A stretch of DNA of 49,056 nucleotides from contig JAOTYM010000016.1 of NCBI GenBank assembly GCA_029861845.1, forward strand, positions 1-49,056. The letters are read 5' to 3'. Origin of the DNA: Gammaproteobacteria bacterium. GTDB taxonomy: Bacteria > Pseudomonadota > Gammaproteobacteria > Acidiferrobacterales > SPGG2. The translations under genes were made by a program, and so were the position numbers. Under the pieces are notes generated by a model. The model was given only the letters and a program-made list of their open reading frames with translations. It did no database searches and was not told the DNA's origin. This document shows positions 26,211-36,644 of this stretch, piece after piece (within the stretch, counting starts at the first letter, position 1; each line of letters opens with the position of its first letter).

Positions 26211-27584
26211 ATGGAGCTCCCAGCCGAAATATTCAAAGCCTACGATATTCGTGGGATTGTCGGTACATCGTTGACGCCCACGACCGTAACCCGGATCGGT
26301 CACGCGATTGGCAGTGAGGCGCGTGCACGCAAGCAAGATACTGTCGCCGTCGGTCGTGACGGACGCCTGTCCGGCCCAACCCTTGTTAAGGCCTTGGCCC
26401 AAGGGCTCTCGCAATCCGGTTGTAATGTCATTGATATCGGTATGGTGCCGACACCAGTACTCTACTTCGCCACCCACCATCTCGGCACCCGCTGCGGTGT
26501 CAGCGTTACTGGCAGTCACAACCCACCTGAGTACAACGGTTTAAAAATGGTGCTGGCCGGCGAAACCCTGGCCGCTGGCGCGATCCAAGATCTGCGCCGA
26601 AGATCGTTGGAAAATGATATGTCTTCGGGTGCGGGCCGTATCACCGAAACCGATGTCAGTGAGGCCTACTTCGATCGCATTACCAGCGACATCAAACTGG
26701 CACGGCCTATGAAGATAGTCGTGGACTGTGGCAACGGCGTCGCCGGTAACATCGCGCCAGCGCTGTTTCGACGACTCAAATGCGAAGTGCAGGAATTGTT
26801 CTGCGACGTCGACGGTCATTTTCCTAACCACCATCCGGATCCCGGTCAACCACAAAATCTGGAAGACCTGATTACGGCCGTTAAGAAACAACCTGTCGAC
26901 ATGGGGATCGCGTTCGATGGTGATGGCGACCGCCTAGGTGTTGTCTCGCCGGATGGTAGTATCATCTGGCCAGACCGTCAGTTGATACTGTTCGCGCGTG
27001 ATGTGCTTTCACGCCACCCTGGCGGCGAGATCATCTATGACGTCAAGAGCTCGCGTACGCTTGACGCAGCGATTAAAGAAGCCGGTGGCAAATCAACAAT
27101 GTGGAAGACCGGCCACTCATTCATTAAGGCCAAACTCAAAGAATCGGGCGCTCTGCTCGCCGGTGAAATGAGCGGCCATGTTTTCTTTAAAGAGCGCTGG
27201 TATGGATTCGATGACGCCATTTACGCTGCGGCACGGTTGCTTGAACTCGTCGCCCAAGACACACGAACCCCCACAGAAATTTTTGCCGCGTTGCCGGATA
27301 CGGTAAACACCCCGGAATTGCACCTACAGATGCCCGAAGGCGAACATCACGCGCTAATCAGCGAACTGGTAAAACAGGCCCAGTTCGAAGACGCCAATAT
27401 CACCACTATCGATGGTCTGCGTGCAGACTTCACAGATGGATTCGGGCTTGTGCGTGCCTCAAACACACAGCCCGTGCTTGTATTCCGTTTCGAGGGCACC
27501 GATGCACCGGCGTTAAAGCGAATCCAAGAAGCATTCAGAACACTAATTACCGGATTACGCCCCGATTTGCCGTTACCGTTCTAG
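26211..27584 (+). CDS. algC: Phosphomannomutase/phosphoglucomutase
   Basis: A 457-aa member of the alpha-D-phosphohexomutase family, like Pseudomonas AlgC, converting mannose-6-P or glucose-6-P to the 1-phosphates for lipopolysaccharide and exopolysaccharide. The catalytic phosphoserine loop is VSVTGSHNPPEYNGLK, the metal loop DGDGDRLG, the sugar-specificity loop GEMSGHVFF, and the phosphate-binding loop RASNTQPVLVFRFEG. It follows dut by 45 bases, as in pseudomonads. Length is normal (AlgC 463). Confidence 0.94.
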   Translation: MELPAEIFKAYDIRGIVGTSLTPTTVTRIGHAIGSEARARKQDTVAVGRDGRLSGPTLVKALAQGLSQSGCNVIDIGMVPTPVLYFATHHLGTRCGVSVTGSHNPPEYNGLKMVLAGETLAAGAIQDLRRRSLENDMSSGAGRITETDVSEAYFDRITSDIKLARPMKIVVDCGNGVAGNIAPALFRRLKCEVQELFCDVDGHFPNHHPDPGQPQNLEDLITAVKKQPVDMGIAFDGDGDRLGVVSPDGSIIWPDRQLILFARDVLSRHPGGEIIYDVKSSRTLDAAIKEAGGKSTMWKTGHSFIKAKLKESGALLAGEMSGHVFFKERWYGFDDAIYAAARLLELVAQDTRTPTEIFAALPDTVNTPELHLQMPEGEHHALISELVKQAQFEDANITTIDGLRADFTDGFGLVRASNTQPVLVFRFEGTDAPALKRIQEAFRTLITGLRPDLPLPF

Positions 27585-27665
27585 CCGCGACGCTACGCCC
27601 GGCGAGCTTGAAATCCGCCCCATCGCCATCATCTTTAAGACTACACACCGATAGGTATCTCAATA

Positions 27666-27690
27666 ATGCATCGAAGTAGCTTTGATGCAT
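27666..27690. repeat. Hairpin overlapping the M48 protease start codon
   Basis: ATGCATC (27666-27672) and GATGCAT (27684-27690) are perfect inverted repeats; inside them AAG pairs with CTT around TAG. The right arm contains the first two bases of the ATG at 27689. It may hide the start codon in the mRNA or be a protein-binding site. Confidence 0.5.
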
Positions 27691-28675
27691 GTTAAATTTA
27701 TTGATTGAAATGAATCCAGACCGGGTAACCGCACACAAACTGAACAATCTATTGCAGTCCATCATGTTGCTTGCCGGCATGGCAGCGCTATTGGGTCTAC
27801 TCGGATGGCTGCTTGCTGGCATTAAAGGAGTCATTTGGGCCGGCATCATCGGTGTTGTGTTTCTTCTCGTCAGCCCTCGAGCATCACCACGGCTGGTGTT
27901 TAAGTTGTCTGGCGCGCGCCCGCTGAGCATGGCTGAAGCGCCTGGCCTGTACGCGCTCGTTAAGACCTTAGCGCTACGGGCAAGGTTACCCACGCTTCCC
28001 CAACTCTACTACGTGCCCACCCAAGCCATGAACGCCTTCACAGTGGGGAACCGTCGGCAAGCAATGATTGCGATTACCGATGGCCTTTTGCGGGGACTCA
28101 CCCGTCGTGAGCTGACGGGCGTGTTGGCCCATGAAGTTAGTCACGTCGACAACAATGACATGTGGGTAATGACGTTGGCAGATACGGTTAATCGTCTTAC
28201 GAGTTCGTTCTCCTTATTTGGCCAAGTTCTATTGTTTATCAATCTGCCGCTGATTCTACTTGGCAAGAGCGGATTTTCTTGGTTAGCAATTCTAATATTA
28301 GTTTTTGCACCTACACTAAGTGTACTTCTGCAATTGGCGTTGTCCCGCACGCGAGAGTTTGATGCAGACCTGGGCGCTGCCCAGATTACTCACGACCCCT
28401 TAGGGCTTGCCTCAGCCTTAAAGAAACTGCACCACTATCACAGCGGCTCACTCAGACGCGCCCTTGTGCCGGGTCGGCCGATACCGAACTCTTCGATGCT
28501 GCGGACACATCCGAAATCAGAAGAACGCATACGCAGGCTGGTCTCGCTCGCAGAGCGTCAGCCCGGTGCAACAGAATCATTTTTGCCCATCGACGAAGAT
28601 TTGGTCGCATTTGCTCCTCGACTCTCACTTGGCCCACGACTGCCACAATGGTTTATGGGCTGGCACGGACACTGA
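27689..28675 (+). CDS. M48 family zinc metalloprotease (HtpX-like)
   Basis: A 328-aa membrane protease. Two N-terminal helices (SIMLLAGMAALLGLLGWLLA and GVIWAGIIGVVFLLVS) precede the catalytic domain. The zinc motif HEVSH is at residues 148-152 and the third ligand Glu is in TREFDADLGAAQ. Two more hydrophobic segments follow HEVSH. It is likely a quality-control protease of inner-membrane proteins, as HtpX. No clear ribosome site precedes ATG 27689; ATG 27710 is an alternative start. A hairpin covers the first start codon. Confidence 0.88.
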   Translation: MLNLLIEMNPDRVTAHKLNNLLQSIMLLAGMAALLGLLGWLLAGIKGVIWAGIIGVVFLLVSPRASPRLVFKLSGARPLSMAEAPGLYALVKTLALRARLPTLPQLYYVPTQAMNAFTVGNRRQAMIAITDGLLRGLTRRELTGVLAHEVSHVDNNDMWVMTLADTVNRLTSSFSLFGQVLLFINLPLILLGKSGFSWLAILILVFAPTLSVLLQLALSRTREFDADLGAAQITHDPLGLASALKKLHHYHSGSLRRALVPGRPIPNSSMLRTHPKSEERIRRLVSLAERQPGATESFLPIDEDLVAFAPRLSLGPRLPQWFMGWHGH

Positions 28676-28760
28676 TATATACGTGTCGAATATTGGCAAT
28701 TGACCGTGGGCACGTGTCTTCTATGATTTAGCTAGACATAACCGGCGGTGGGACTTGCCG

Positions 28761-30236
28761 ATGCGCGACCTTCATGACCTTGAACTGATAATCAAGTCAC
28801 GCATACCAATAATCATTATTGAGTCGCACGAAGAGGCGCGGGTGGTCGACATGTGTGCGCGTATGGTTAGCCGACTCGCCAAACCACTATACAAGTGGAC
28901 AGTGACCGAAGGTCTGTTAAAGCTGCAAGCGGGCTACCAAGCGCAAAAGCACAACGCCAAACCTTCCGAGCTGCTTGCCCAGATAAAGGCAACGAGCAAA
29001 GCGGGCATCTACCTGTTGTTCGACTTCCACCCCTATCTCGAGGACCCCATCCATATCCGCTACCTAAAGGAGATCGCCCAGCGCTATAACGAATTGGGCC
29101 ATACCCTGATATTGATCAGTCACCGACTCGAGATACCAGCCGAGCTCAAAAAGTTTTGTGCTCGATTCGAGCTAACTCTGCCGGATAGTAAGGCGCTCGA
29201 GCAACTGGTCATCACGGAGGCAAATAGCTGGTCACGCGAGAACCCGGGCCGCAAAGTGAAGACCGACCCGCAAACGCTGGGGCTGTTGGTTAACAATCTG
29301 TCGGGGCTCACCGAGGGTGATGCCAAACAGCTCATTCGTGGCGCCATCTACGATGACGGTGCTATAACAAGTAACGACCTACCAAAAGTTATGAAGGCCA
29401 AGCACGACTTGTTAGGTCAAGACGGCATCCTCTCCTTTGAATACGACACGGCGAAGTTTTCCGACGTTGGTGGCCTGGCTAATCTCAAAGATTGGTTAAA
29501 CAAACGAAAAATCGCCTTCGATAATAACCAGGCAAGTGACCTGGATAAACCCAAAGGTATCGCCTTAGTGGGTGTCCAGGGCTGCGGCAAAAGCCTAGCC
29601 GCCAAGGCAGTGGCCGGACTGTGGGGCATACCCCTGTTGCGACTCGATCTGGCCGCGCTCTATAACAAATACATTGGCGAAACCGAACGCAACTTACGCG
29701 AAACACTCAAGGCGGCGGAAGTCATGGCACCGTGCGTACTGTGGATCGATGAAATTGAGAAAGGCCTGGCAACCGCGGACGTTGATAACGGCACTTCGCG
29801 TCGCGTACTCGGCTCATTCCTCACCTGGATGGCCGAAAACAAAGCGCCGGTCTTTATCGTCGCCACGAGCAATGATATCGAAGCCTTGCCTCCTGAAGTT
29901 GTGCGCAAAGGCCGCCTTGATGAGATCTTCTTTGTGGACCTTCCTTCAAGAAAGACACGTCAACGAATTTTCACAGTACACCTAAAGAAACGAGGCCTGG
30001 ATCCAACAGCGTTCGATATCAAACGACTAGCTAAGGCTTCCGAGAATTTCTCAGGGGCTGAAATCGAGCAAGCGGTCGTCTCTACGCTTTACTCATCACG
30101 GACGAACAACGCCTCGCCCAATACCGAGCTTGTATTAGCTGAGATTACACAAACGCGGCCGCTGGCAATAGTCATGGCGGAGAAGATCAATGCGCTGCGC
30201 GCTTGGGCCACGGACAGAACTGTGCCCGCTGACTAA
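28761..30236 (+). CDS. AAA+ ATPase, Ycf46-like
   Basis: A 491-aa protein with a RecA-like N-terminal part (about 1-200, starting [20 protein letters not shown]) and a C-terminal AAA domain. Walker A GVQGCGKS is near residue 271, Walker [12 protein letters not shown] near 327, and the arginine-finger region [10 protein letters not shown] follows. This matches the Ycf46/FtsH-like group without a protease domain, found in chloroplasts, cyanobacteria and many Proteobacteria, tied in cyanobacteria to CO2 uptake but otherwise unassigned. I prefer ATG at 28761, eight bases after GGTGGG, over TTG two codons earlier. Confidence 0.88.
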   Translation: MRDLHDLELIIKSRIPIIIIESHEEARVVDMCARMVSRLAKPLYKWTVTEGLLKLQAGYQAQKHNAKPSELLAQIKATSKAGIYLLFDFHPYLEDPIHIRYLKEIAQRYNELGHTLILISHRLEIPAELKKFCARFELTLPDSKALEQLVITEANSWSRENPGRKVKTDPQTLGLLVNNLSGLTEGDAKQLIRGAIYDDGAITSNDLPKVMKAKHDLLGQDGILSFEYDTAKFSDVGGLANLKDWLNKRKIAFDNNQASDLDKPKGIALVGVQGCGKSLAAKAVAGLWGIPLLRLDLAALYNKYIGETERNLRETLKAAEVMAPCVLWIDEIEKGLATADVDNGTSRRVLGSFLTWMAENKAPVFIVATSNDIEALPPEVVRKGRLDEIFFVDLPSRKTRQRIFTVHLKKRGLDPTAFDIKRLAKASENFSGAEIEQAVVSTLYSSRTNNASPNTELVLAEITQTRPLAIVMAEKINALRAWATDRTVPAD

Positions 30237-30276
30237 TCTGCTAAGTATCTGAGTTGGGGATCGAAGGTTCGAACAA

Positions 30277-30843
30277 CTAAGTCTTTGGCAACGTGACACC
30301 CACCTGGCCCATGTACTTTCCGCCGCGGTCCTTGTAGGAGGTATCGCACGCTTCATCGCCTTCAAAGAAGATCATCTGCGCCACCCCTTCATTGGCGTAA
30401 ATTTTGGCAGGCAATGGCGTAGTATTGGAAAACTCTAGCGTCGCATAACCCTCCCACTCTGGCTCAAACGGCGTTACGTTGACAATGATTCCACAGCGGG
30501 CATACGTGCTCTTGCCCACACAAAGCGTGAGAACGTTACGTGGTATACGCAGATATTCGACCGTACGCGCTAAGGCAAAAGAATTAGGCGGGATAATGCA
30601 CACCTCACCGTTAAAGTCGACAAAACTACTGTCATCGAAATTCTTAGGGTCAACGATCGCACTGTTGATGTTGGTGAATATCTTAAACTCGTCAGAGCAA
30701 CGAATATCGTAACCGTAACTGGATGTCCCGAAAGACACAACGCGGCGGTCACCAGACTGCTTGATCTGATTGGGCGCAAACGGCTCAATCATGCCGTGTT
30801 CTTCAGCCATGCGCCGAATCCACTTGTCCGACTTGATGGTCAT
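30277..30843 (-). CDS. dcd: dCTP deaminase
   Basis: A 188-aa trimeric dCTP deaminase forming dUTP, the main source of dUMP for thymidylate synthesis in Gram-negative bacteria. It is a dUTPase-fold protein; the active site is in [19 protein letters not shown] with the catalytic Glu, and the C-terminal lid is the glycine-rich [31 protein letters not shown] is the usual start. It follows mrp on the same strand by 15 bases. With dut in the same window, the dCTP-to-dUMP route is complete here. Confidence 0.96.
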   Translation of the reverse strand: MTIKSDKWIRRMAEEHGMIEPFAPNQIKQSGDRRVVSFGTSSYGYDIRCSDEFKIFTNINSAIVDPKNFDDSSFVDFNGEVCIIPPNSFALARTVEYLRIPRNVLTLCVGKSTYARCGIIVNVTPFEPEWEGYATLEFSNTTPLPAKIYANEGVAQMIFFEGDEACDTSYKDRGGKYMGQVGVTLPKT

Positions 30844-30858
30844 TGGGTTGTAAGCAGA

Positions 30859-31950
30859 TCAGGTGTTCTGTATGACGATGTTCGGAAAGGCAGTCGAGAA
30901 GTCCTTCTTTCGCAGCGATTGCTTGGCGGCTAAACGCCGCGCTATGTTGCGGAAGGTCTGAGCAATGTGACCATCCGGGTCAGCCACCACCGTAGGCCGA
31001 CCGGCATCCGTACCTTCCCGTATGCTGATGTCCAAGGGTATCGAACCCAGTAGTTCAACATCGTACTGCTCGGCCATGCGCATCGCGCCACCTTGACCAA
31101 AGATATGCTCTTCATGCCCGCATTGACTACATATGTGCGTGCTCATATTTTCAATGATACCAAGTACGGGCACCTCGACCTTTTCAAACATCTTTAGCCC
31201 TTTGCGCGCATCCAACAAGGCAATGTCCTGCGGCGTGGTCACAATCACTGCCCCACTGACAGGGATCTTCTGTGCCAGGGTAAGCTGAATATCGCCAGTA
31301 CCCGGTGGCAAATCAATGATCAGATAGTCGACATTGTCCCAACGTGTATCCTTCATCAGTTGTTCCAATGCCTGTGTCACCATGGGCCCGCGCCAAATCA
31401 TGGGTGTCTCTTCTTCGATCAGAAAGCCGATAGACATCGTCTGTAGGTGGTAACTGTGGATGGGCTCTAGCGAACGACCATCCTTGGACTCTGGCTTGGC
31501 CTTGACCCCCAACATGCGAGGTTGACTGGGCCCGTAAATGTCGGCGTCCAGAATCGCCGCATTCGCACCTTCAGCAGAAAGGGCTAACGCCAAATTCACC
31601 GCCACCGTCGACTTGCCGACACCACCTTTGCCAGATGCCACTGCGATCATATTCTTAACACCCTGGATCGGCTTCACCCCTTTCTGGACGGCATGGGTAG
31701 CAATGTTTGACGACACATTCACGGTCACCGAATTCACGCCGGCAATGGCCTCCACTTTGGCCTTTAATTTGCCGGCTAACTCATTGTGCCAACCCTTGGC
31801 TGGATAACCGAGAACCACGTCGGCGGTGACATTGCCATCATCGACGTCGATCTTTTTCACTGCCTTGGCAGTCACCAAGTCTTGCTCCAGATAGGGGTCG
31901 ACCACCTCTTTCAGGGCGGCTTCAACTTGCTGCTGGGAAACAACCATCAT
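30859..31950 (-). CDS. apbC: Iron-sulfur cluster carrier ATPase Mrp/ApbC
   Basis: A 363-aa Mrp/NBP35-family P-loop ATPase that carries and delivers Fe-S clusters. An N-terminal MIP18/DUF59 domain (about 1-90, starting VSQQQVEAALKEVVDPYLEQ) precedes the deviant Walker A SGKGGVGKSTVAVNLALAL and switch regions DADIYGPSQPRMLG and DLPPGTGD. The cluster-binding CxxC is CSQCGHEEHIFG. The ATG at 31950 follows GGAGAG; a second ATG adjoins it. It is divergent from metG, a pairing also seen in E. coli (mrp-metG). Confidence 0.95.
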   Translation of the reverse strand: MMVVSQQQVEAALKEVVDPYLEQDLVTAKAVKKIDVDDGNVTADVVLGYPAKGWHNELAGKLKAKVEAIAGVNSVTVNVSSNIATHAVQKGVKPIQGVKNMIAVASGKGGVGKSTVAVNLALALSAEGANAAILDADIYGPSQPRMLGVKAKPESKDGRSLEPIHSYHLQTMSIGFLIEEETPMIWRGPMVTQALEQLMKDTRWDNVDYLIIDLPPGTGDIQLTLAQKIPVSGAVIVTTPQDIALLDARKGLKMFEKVEVPVLGIIENMSTHICSQCGHEEHIFGQGGAMRMAEQYDVELLGSIPLDISIREGTDAGRPTVVADPDGHIAQTFRNIARRLAAKQSLRKKDFSTAFPNIVIQNT

Positions 31951-32166
31951 CAAACTCTCCACGTCCTAATGTACGAATGGGGGCGAGATGCTACACCGTA
32001 CCCCCAAGAATGTCATGCGACCGTCACAACTTGACGTTTTGTTGTCGTCAGCGAGACCACACTGGGTAGCCCGAACAGGTGGCCGCATCAGGGTAAAACT
32101 GGTACTTTCATGGCCATCGGCCGTTCCTCCATGCAGAGCGGCCTTTTCGATTGTATGGTAATTGCG

Positions 32167-34200
32167 ATGAGTGCAAAAAAACGCGACATACTCGTCACCA
32201 GCGGTCTGCTTTATGCGAACGGACCACTGCATCTGGGGCATATGGTCGAATCCATTCAGACTGACACTTGGGTACGCTTCCAAAAAATGCGTGGCCACAA
32301 CTGCATGTACGTGTGTGCCGAGGATGCTCACGGAACGCCGATCATGGTACGTGCACAAGACGAGGGCATCAGCCCAGAAGAGCTTATAGCGCGTTTCGAC
32401 ATCGAGCACCGGGCTGACTTTGTAGACTTCGCGATCGGTTTCGATAACTACTACACAACACATTCTCCCGAAAATCGAGAGCTGACAGAACTGATCTACC
32501 GACGCCTGCGGGCAGGCGGTCATGTTACGTCGCGTGTCATCGAGCAGGCGTTTGACCCTATTAAAGAAATGTTTCTACCTGATCGCTTTATCAAAGGCGA
32601 ATGCCCGCGCTGCAGCGCGCCGGATCAATACGGCGATGCTTGCGAGGTGTGTGGCGCTACTTACGCACCCACTGACTTGAAGAATCCAGTGTCAATGCTG
32701 TCGGGCGCGAAACCGATTTATAAGGAATCAGAGCATTACTTTTTTAAGCTCCAAAATTTCGAACCCATGCTGCGCGCGTGGATACGGCACGGGCATGTAC
32801 AACCAGACGTAATTAACAAACTTGATGAATGGTTTACCCAAGGATTGCGCGAATGGGATATCTCCCGCGATGCACCGTACTTTGGGTTCGAGATTCCCGA
32901 TGCGCCCGGCAAGTATTTCTACGTTTGGATGGATGCCCCGATCGGCTATATGGCGAGCTTCAAGAACTTATGTAGCCGCACCGGCCTCGATTTCGGGGCC
33001 TATTGGGACAAAGACAGTAGTACCGAGATCTACCACTTCATCGGCAAGGATATTCTTTACTTTCATACATTGTTCTGGCCCGCCATGCTCGCCGGCGCCA
33101 ACTTTCGCACCCCAAGTGCGGTGTTCGCCCATGGCTTTCTCACCGTAAACGGCCAGAAAATGTCCAAATCACGCGGCACGTTCATCACCGCCCGCACCTA
33201 CTTGTCACATTTGAATCCAGAGTACTTGCGCTACTATTACGCCGCCAAGTTAAACAGCCGGGTAGAGGACCTAGATCTCAATCTCGATGATTTCGTGGCA
33301 CGCGTTAATGCCGATCTTATTGGCAAGCTGATCAACATTGCGAGCCGTTGTGCTGGATTCATTAATAAGCGCTTCGACGGAAGACTTTCAGATACGCTAC
33401 CCGAATCTGCGCTATACGAGCAATTCGTCAGCGCCGGTGAGCAAATTGCCAAGAATTATGAAGCCCGCGAATTCAGTCGCGTCGTGCGAGAAATCATGAT
33501 ACTCGCCGATCAGGCCAACCAATACATCAACGACCAAGCGCCCTGGGTAATTGCCAAACAGAGCGGCCACCAGGCCGAGCTACAGGGCATATGCACGCAA
33601 GGACTGAACTTGTTTCGTGTTCTGGTCGGCTACCTGAAGCCAGTACTGCCATTGACGGCGGAAAAGACTGAAGCGTTTCTTAATATCAAGCCGCTTGATT
33701 GGCAAACGCTCAAGACCCCAATGACAGCACACACCATCAATGTCTTCACCCATCTGTTAACTCGCGTCGAGCAAGAATCAGTTGACGCCATGCTGACGGC
33801 GACGAGACTGGAGCAAGACACCATGAACAAAGACAAACCAGCCACGGGCCCATTGGTCGATGAACCGATTGCCGAAGAGGTCAGTATCGACGATTTTAAA
33901 AAGGTCGACCTTCGCCTTGCCCGTATTGTCAAAGCGCGACCAGTGGATGGCTCAAATAAATTGCTTGCGCTGACCCTGGATCTGGGTGGCGAAACCCGCC
34001 ATGTATTCGCCGGCATTAAGGAAGCTTATAAGCCAGAGGATCTCGAGGGTCGCATGACGGTGATGGTAGCCAACCTCGCGCCGCGCAAGATGCGCTTTGG
34101 GGTTTCCGAGGGCATGGTGCTAGCGGCGGGACCGGGTGGCAAAGAGTTATGGATCTTGTCGCCAGACGAAGGCGCGCCGCCCGGTTCGCGCGTAACGTGA
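32167..34200 (+). CDS. metG: Methionyl-tRNA synthetase
   Basis: A 677-aa MetRS, the same length as E. coli MetG. The HIGH motif is HLGH in [15 protein letters not shown], the zinc-binding cysteines are CPRC and CEVC near residues 145-165, and the KMSKS motif is intact ([11 protein letters not shown]). The C-terminal tRNA-binding OB-fold ([18 protein letters not shown]) is fused and dimerises the enzyme. I chose ATG 32167 ([19 protein letters not shown]); an earlier frame start adds 19 residues unlike the family. Downstream rnfB-like follows by seven bases. Confidence 0.97.
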   Translation: MSAKKRDILVTSGLLYANGPLHLGHMVESIQTDTWVRFQKMRGHNCMYVCAEDAHGTPIMVRAQDEGISPEELIARFDIEHRADFVDFAIGFDNYYTTHSPENRELTELIYRRLRAGGHVTSRVIEQAFDPIKEMFLPDRFIKGECPRCSAPDQYGDACEVCGATYAPTDLKNPVSMLSGAKPIYKESEHYFFKLQNFEPMLRAWIRHGHVQPDVINKLDEWFTQGLREWDISRDAPYFGFEIPDAPGKYFYVWMDAPIGYMASFKNLCSRTGLDFGAYWDKDSSTEIYHFIGKDILYFHTLFWPAMLAGANFRTPSAVFAHGFLTVNGQKMSKSRGTFITARTYLSHLNPEYLRYYYAAKLNSRVEDLDLNLDDFVARVNADLIGKLINIASRCAGFINKRFDGRLSDTLPESALYEQFVSAGEQIAKNYEAREFSRVVREIMILADQANQYINDQAPWVIAKQSGHQAELQGICTQGLNLFRVLVGYLKPVLPLTAEKTEAFLNIKPLDWQTLKTPMTAHTINVFTHLLTRVEQESVDAMLTATRLEQDTMNKDKPATGPLVDEPIAEEVSIDDFKKVDLRLARIVKARPVDGSNKLLALTLDLGGETRHVFAGIKEAYKPEDLEGRMTVMVANLAPRKMRFGVSEGMVLAAGPGGKELWILSPDEGAPPGSRVT

Positions 34201-34207
34201 AAGACTC

Positions 34208-34888
34208 ATGGCGAATGTGCCCGCCGATAAACCAACGCTAGTCGACCAGGTCGACGCCTGGCTGCCGCAAACCCAGTGTAGCAAGTGCGGCTACCCGCGC
34301 TGCCGGCTGTACGCCGAAGCCATCGTGCACGGGGAGAGCGACATTAATCAATGCCCGCCGGGCGGCGATGTAACAATCACGGCATTGGCGACCTTGCTCG
34401 ATGTTCCAGCCAAACCCCTTAACCGAGAATATGGCGAATACAAGCCGCGCGTTCGCGCCGTGATAGACGAAGCCCGTTGCATCGGTTGTGCACTTTGCCT
34501 GCCGGCGTGCCCAGTGGATGCGATCCTCGGTACCGCAAAAAGGATGCACACCGTTATTGCCAATGCATGTACGGGTTGTGAATTATGCGTAGCACCATGC
34601 CCGGTGGATTGCATCGAATTGGTTGCAGTCGAATACACCGGTCGTGGCGACGATTGGCCGTGGCCAGACTACTCGCGCGAACAAGTTGACCGCGCAAGAT
34701 CACGTACATACGCACGCTTACGCCGATTGCAACAGCAGAACGCGTATTCCAGTGGGCGCCATCGAGCGCGGCGCAACCAACCCAGCTCGGTACCGACGAA
34801 AGCGAAAATTCGCGACGAAATACAGGCAGCGGTTCAGCGAGTGCGTACACGCAAACTGCGAGGTCCATCAAGCACCGGTCGTGAATGA
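34208..34888 (+). CDS. Soluble RnfB-like ferredoxin (RsxB family)
   Basis: A 226-aa iron-sulfur protein resembling RnfB without the N-terminal membrane helix. The first part has the 4Fe-4S domain [16 protein letters not shown] ending with CPPGG; then two ferredoxin motifs, [13 protein letters not shown] and [14 protein letters not shown] basic C-terminal tail ([20 protein letters not shown]) follows. No other rnf gene is present, so it is a stand-alone electron carrier as in many Betaproteobacteria and Xanthomonads, where it likewise sits next to nth. It may supply electrons to Fe-S enzymes; partner unknown. Confidence 0.88.
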   Translation: MANVPADKPTLVDQVDAWLPQTQCSKCGYPRCRLYAEAIVHGESDINQCPPGGDVTITALATLLDVPAKPLNREYGEYKPRVRAVIDEARCIGCALCLPACPVDAILGTAKRMHTVIANACTGCELCVAPCPVDCIELVAVEYTGRGDDWPWPDYSREQVDRARSRTYARLRRLQQQNAYSSGRHRARRNQPSSVPTKAKIRDEIQAAVQRVRTRKLRGPSSTGRE

Positions 34889-34897
34889 CATCGCGCC

Positions 34898-35533
34898 ATG
34901 AACGCTGCCCAACGTCGAGAAATCTTCAAACGACTCAAGCGCGCTAATCCTGCTCCAACCACCGAGCTTGAATACGGTTCACCTTTTCAACTATTAGTGG
35001 CAGTTATCCTATCCGCCCAGGCTACTGACACCAGCGTCAACAAGGCAACCGCCGAACTATTTGAGGTCGCACGCACGCCTGAAAGTATCCTTAAGCTCGG
35101 TGTTCGCAACCTCAAGCGCTATATCAAGACCATTGGCCTCTACAACACCAAGGCCAGCAACATCATGAAGACCTGTCGAATGTTATTGCAGAAACACGGC
35201 GGCGAGGTCCCACGCACGCGCCAGGAACTGGAGGCACTACCTGGCGTGGGCCGGAAAACCGCTAACGTTGTCCTCAATACTGCCTTTGGCGAATCAACGA
35301 TCGCGGTTGATACACACATCTTTCGGGTCGCAAATCGGACTGGACTTGCACCCGGCAAAACGCCCCGGGCAGTCGAAGATCGGCTGTTAGAGGTGGTGCC
35401 TAGATACTACCAGCGGCTAGCGCATCACTGGTTGATTTTGCACGGCCGCTATACGTGTACCGCACGCCAACCCCACTGTGGCCAGTGTGTGATCTATGAT
35501 TTATGTGAATATCAGGATAAATTAGGTCCATGA
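34898..35533 (+). CDS. nth: Endonuclease III
   Basis: A 211-aa DNA glycosylase/AP lyase that removes oxidised pyrimidines. The helix-hairpin-helix is LEALPGVGRKTANVVLNTAF with the catalytic Lys, and the catalytic Asp is in IAVDTHIFRVANR. The 4Fe-4S cluster loop near the C-terminus has the C-x6-C-x2-C-x5-C spacing (CTARQPHCGQCVIYDLC). It follows the RnfB-like gene by nine bases and overlaps the FIST gene by four, so the three appear to be one operon, probably with metG. Confidence 0.97.
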   Translation: MNAAQRREIFKRLKRANPAPTTELEYGSPFQLLVAVILSAQATDTSVNKATAELFEVARTPESILKLGVRNLKRYIKTIGLYNTKASNIMKTCRMLLQKHGGEVPRTRQELEALPGVGRKTANVVLNTAFGESTIAVDTHIFRVANRTGLAPGKTPRAVEDRLLEVVPRYYQRLAHHWLILHGRYTCTARQPHCGQCVIYDLCEYQDKLGP

Positions 35534-36636
35534 GTCAGCACTTTGTGGCGACCGGGCTCAGTCGAGGCACACGCACGTACCCAGAGCACGCCGCCGATGC
35601 AGTAAAAAAGGCGCTCGCGCGTGCGGGTCTTAGTCATGCCAATGGCGTACTGCTGTTTCTTACGCCGGATTATGCAACTAACCCTGAGCCAGCCCTACGC
35701 GCGGCGGCACGTGCTGCTGGCTGCACGCAAGTCGTTGGCTGCACCGGCGCCGGCGTATTCACCGATCAAGAATGGGTGTTAGACAGCCCTGGGGCAGCCG
35801 CCATGGTGTTCGGCGACCCCATCCGCCTAACGCTGCCCACGGTCAACGGATCTCCTGGGCAGGCCATTCTCAGTTTGTGTACACCCTCTGGGTTAACCGC
35901 CGACTGGCTCGATATCACCACCCCACGCATAGGGGCGGTGTCGGCTGACCTCGAAGGTGAAGGACCGTTTAAGGTTTGGAGCAGTAGTCGCGTTGCTGAT
36001 GGTGGTTGTGTCGAGGTCGTTATCGATGGGGCTGAAACCGCCATCAACGCATCACAAGGGGTAAGGGCGCTAACATCTCCAATCGAGGTTGCCGAAGTCC
36101 ACGGTTATGACGTACTTCGCCTGGGCAATTATCCAGCGCTCAACGTTCTCGTTAAGGCGCTACCGGTTGGCGTCCGCGAAATGGAACGCATACCGTTACA
36201 CCTCATTATGGGTGGCGTCACATTCGGCGACCCCAGCACCGCGATTCGCGATGGCCGCTACCGCCTGAATCACATTGTGTCCGCAAACCTCAATGACCAG
36301 TCGATCACATTGTCACACCCGCTAAATCGTGGCGAGCGTTTATTCTGGGCGATGCGTGATGCACTCGCGGCTGAACGTGACATGCGCGCAGTAATAGAAA
36401 ACACGCGCCGCGCGCTTGCCGATCAACCGGACCTTGTCCTGCTGTTCCCTTGTATGGGTCGAGGACCTAATTTCTTTGGCAACCGAGATCGGGACCTGGA
36501 ACTCGTGAAGGAATACTTTCCCAAGCTGCCCGTCATTGGCATCTATGGTAACGGCGAGATCGGGCCCTTGGACGAAACGAACCACTTGTACCAGTACTCG
36601 GTTGTGCTCGGTCTCGTCCGCGCTTGTAGTCCTTAG
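35530..36636 (+). CDS. FIST domain sensory protein
   Basis: A 368-aa protein with FIST_N (about 1-220, HFVATGLSRGTRTYPEHAA; GCTQVVGCTGAGVFTDQEW) and FIST_C (about 235-355, LFWAMRDALAAERDM; VLLFPCMGRGPNFFG; GNGEIGPL). FIST domains are proposed ligand sensors, often for amino acids, and normally accompany signalling domains or stand alone like here. No kinase or other output domain is present. The ATG overlaps the nth stop (ATGA), indicating coupled translation. Confidence 0.9.
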   Translation: MSQHFVATGLSRGTRTYPEHAADAVKKALARAGLSHANGVLLFLTPDYATNPEPALRAAARAAGCTQVVGCTGAGVFTDQEWVLDSPGAAAMVFGDPIRLTLPTVNGSPGQAILSLCTPSGLTADWLDITTPRIGAVSADLEGEGPFKVWSSSRVADGGCVEVVIDGAETAINASQGVRALTSPIEVAEVHGYDVLRLGNYPALNVLVKALPVGVREMERIPLHLIMGGVTFGDPSTAIRDGRYRLNHIVSANLNDQSITLSHPLNRGERLFWAMRDALAAERDMRAVIENTRRALADQPDLVLLFPCMGRGPNFFGNRDRDLELVKEYFPKLPVIGIYGNGEIGPLDETNHLYQYSVVLGLVRACSP

Positions 36637-36644
36637 GGGATAAT

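Noticed and set aside
27547..27993. 148-aa leftward frame over the algC end and M48 start
   Set aside because: It overlaps two well-supported genes on the other strand and its sequence is not protein-like.
30237..30276. GGTTCGAAC as a tRNA T-arm
   Set aside because: No acceptor stem, anticodon stem or CCA around it; only 40 bases separate two genes.
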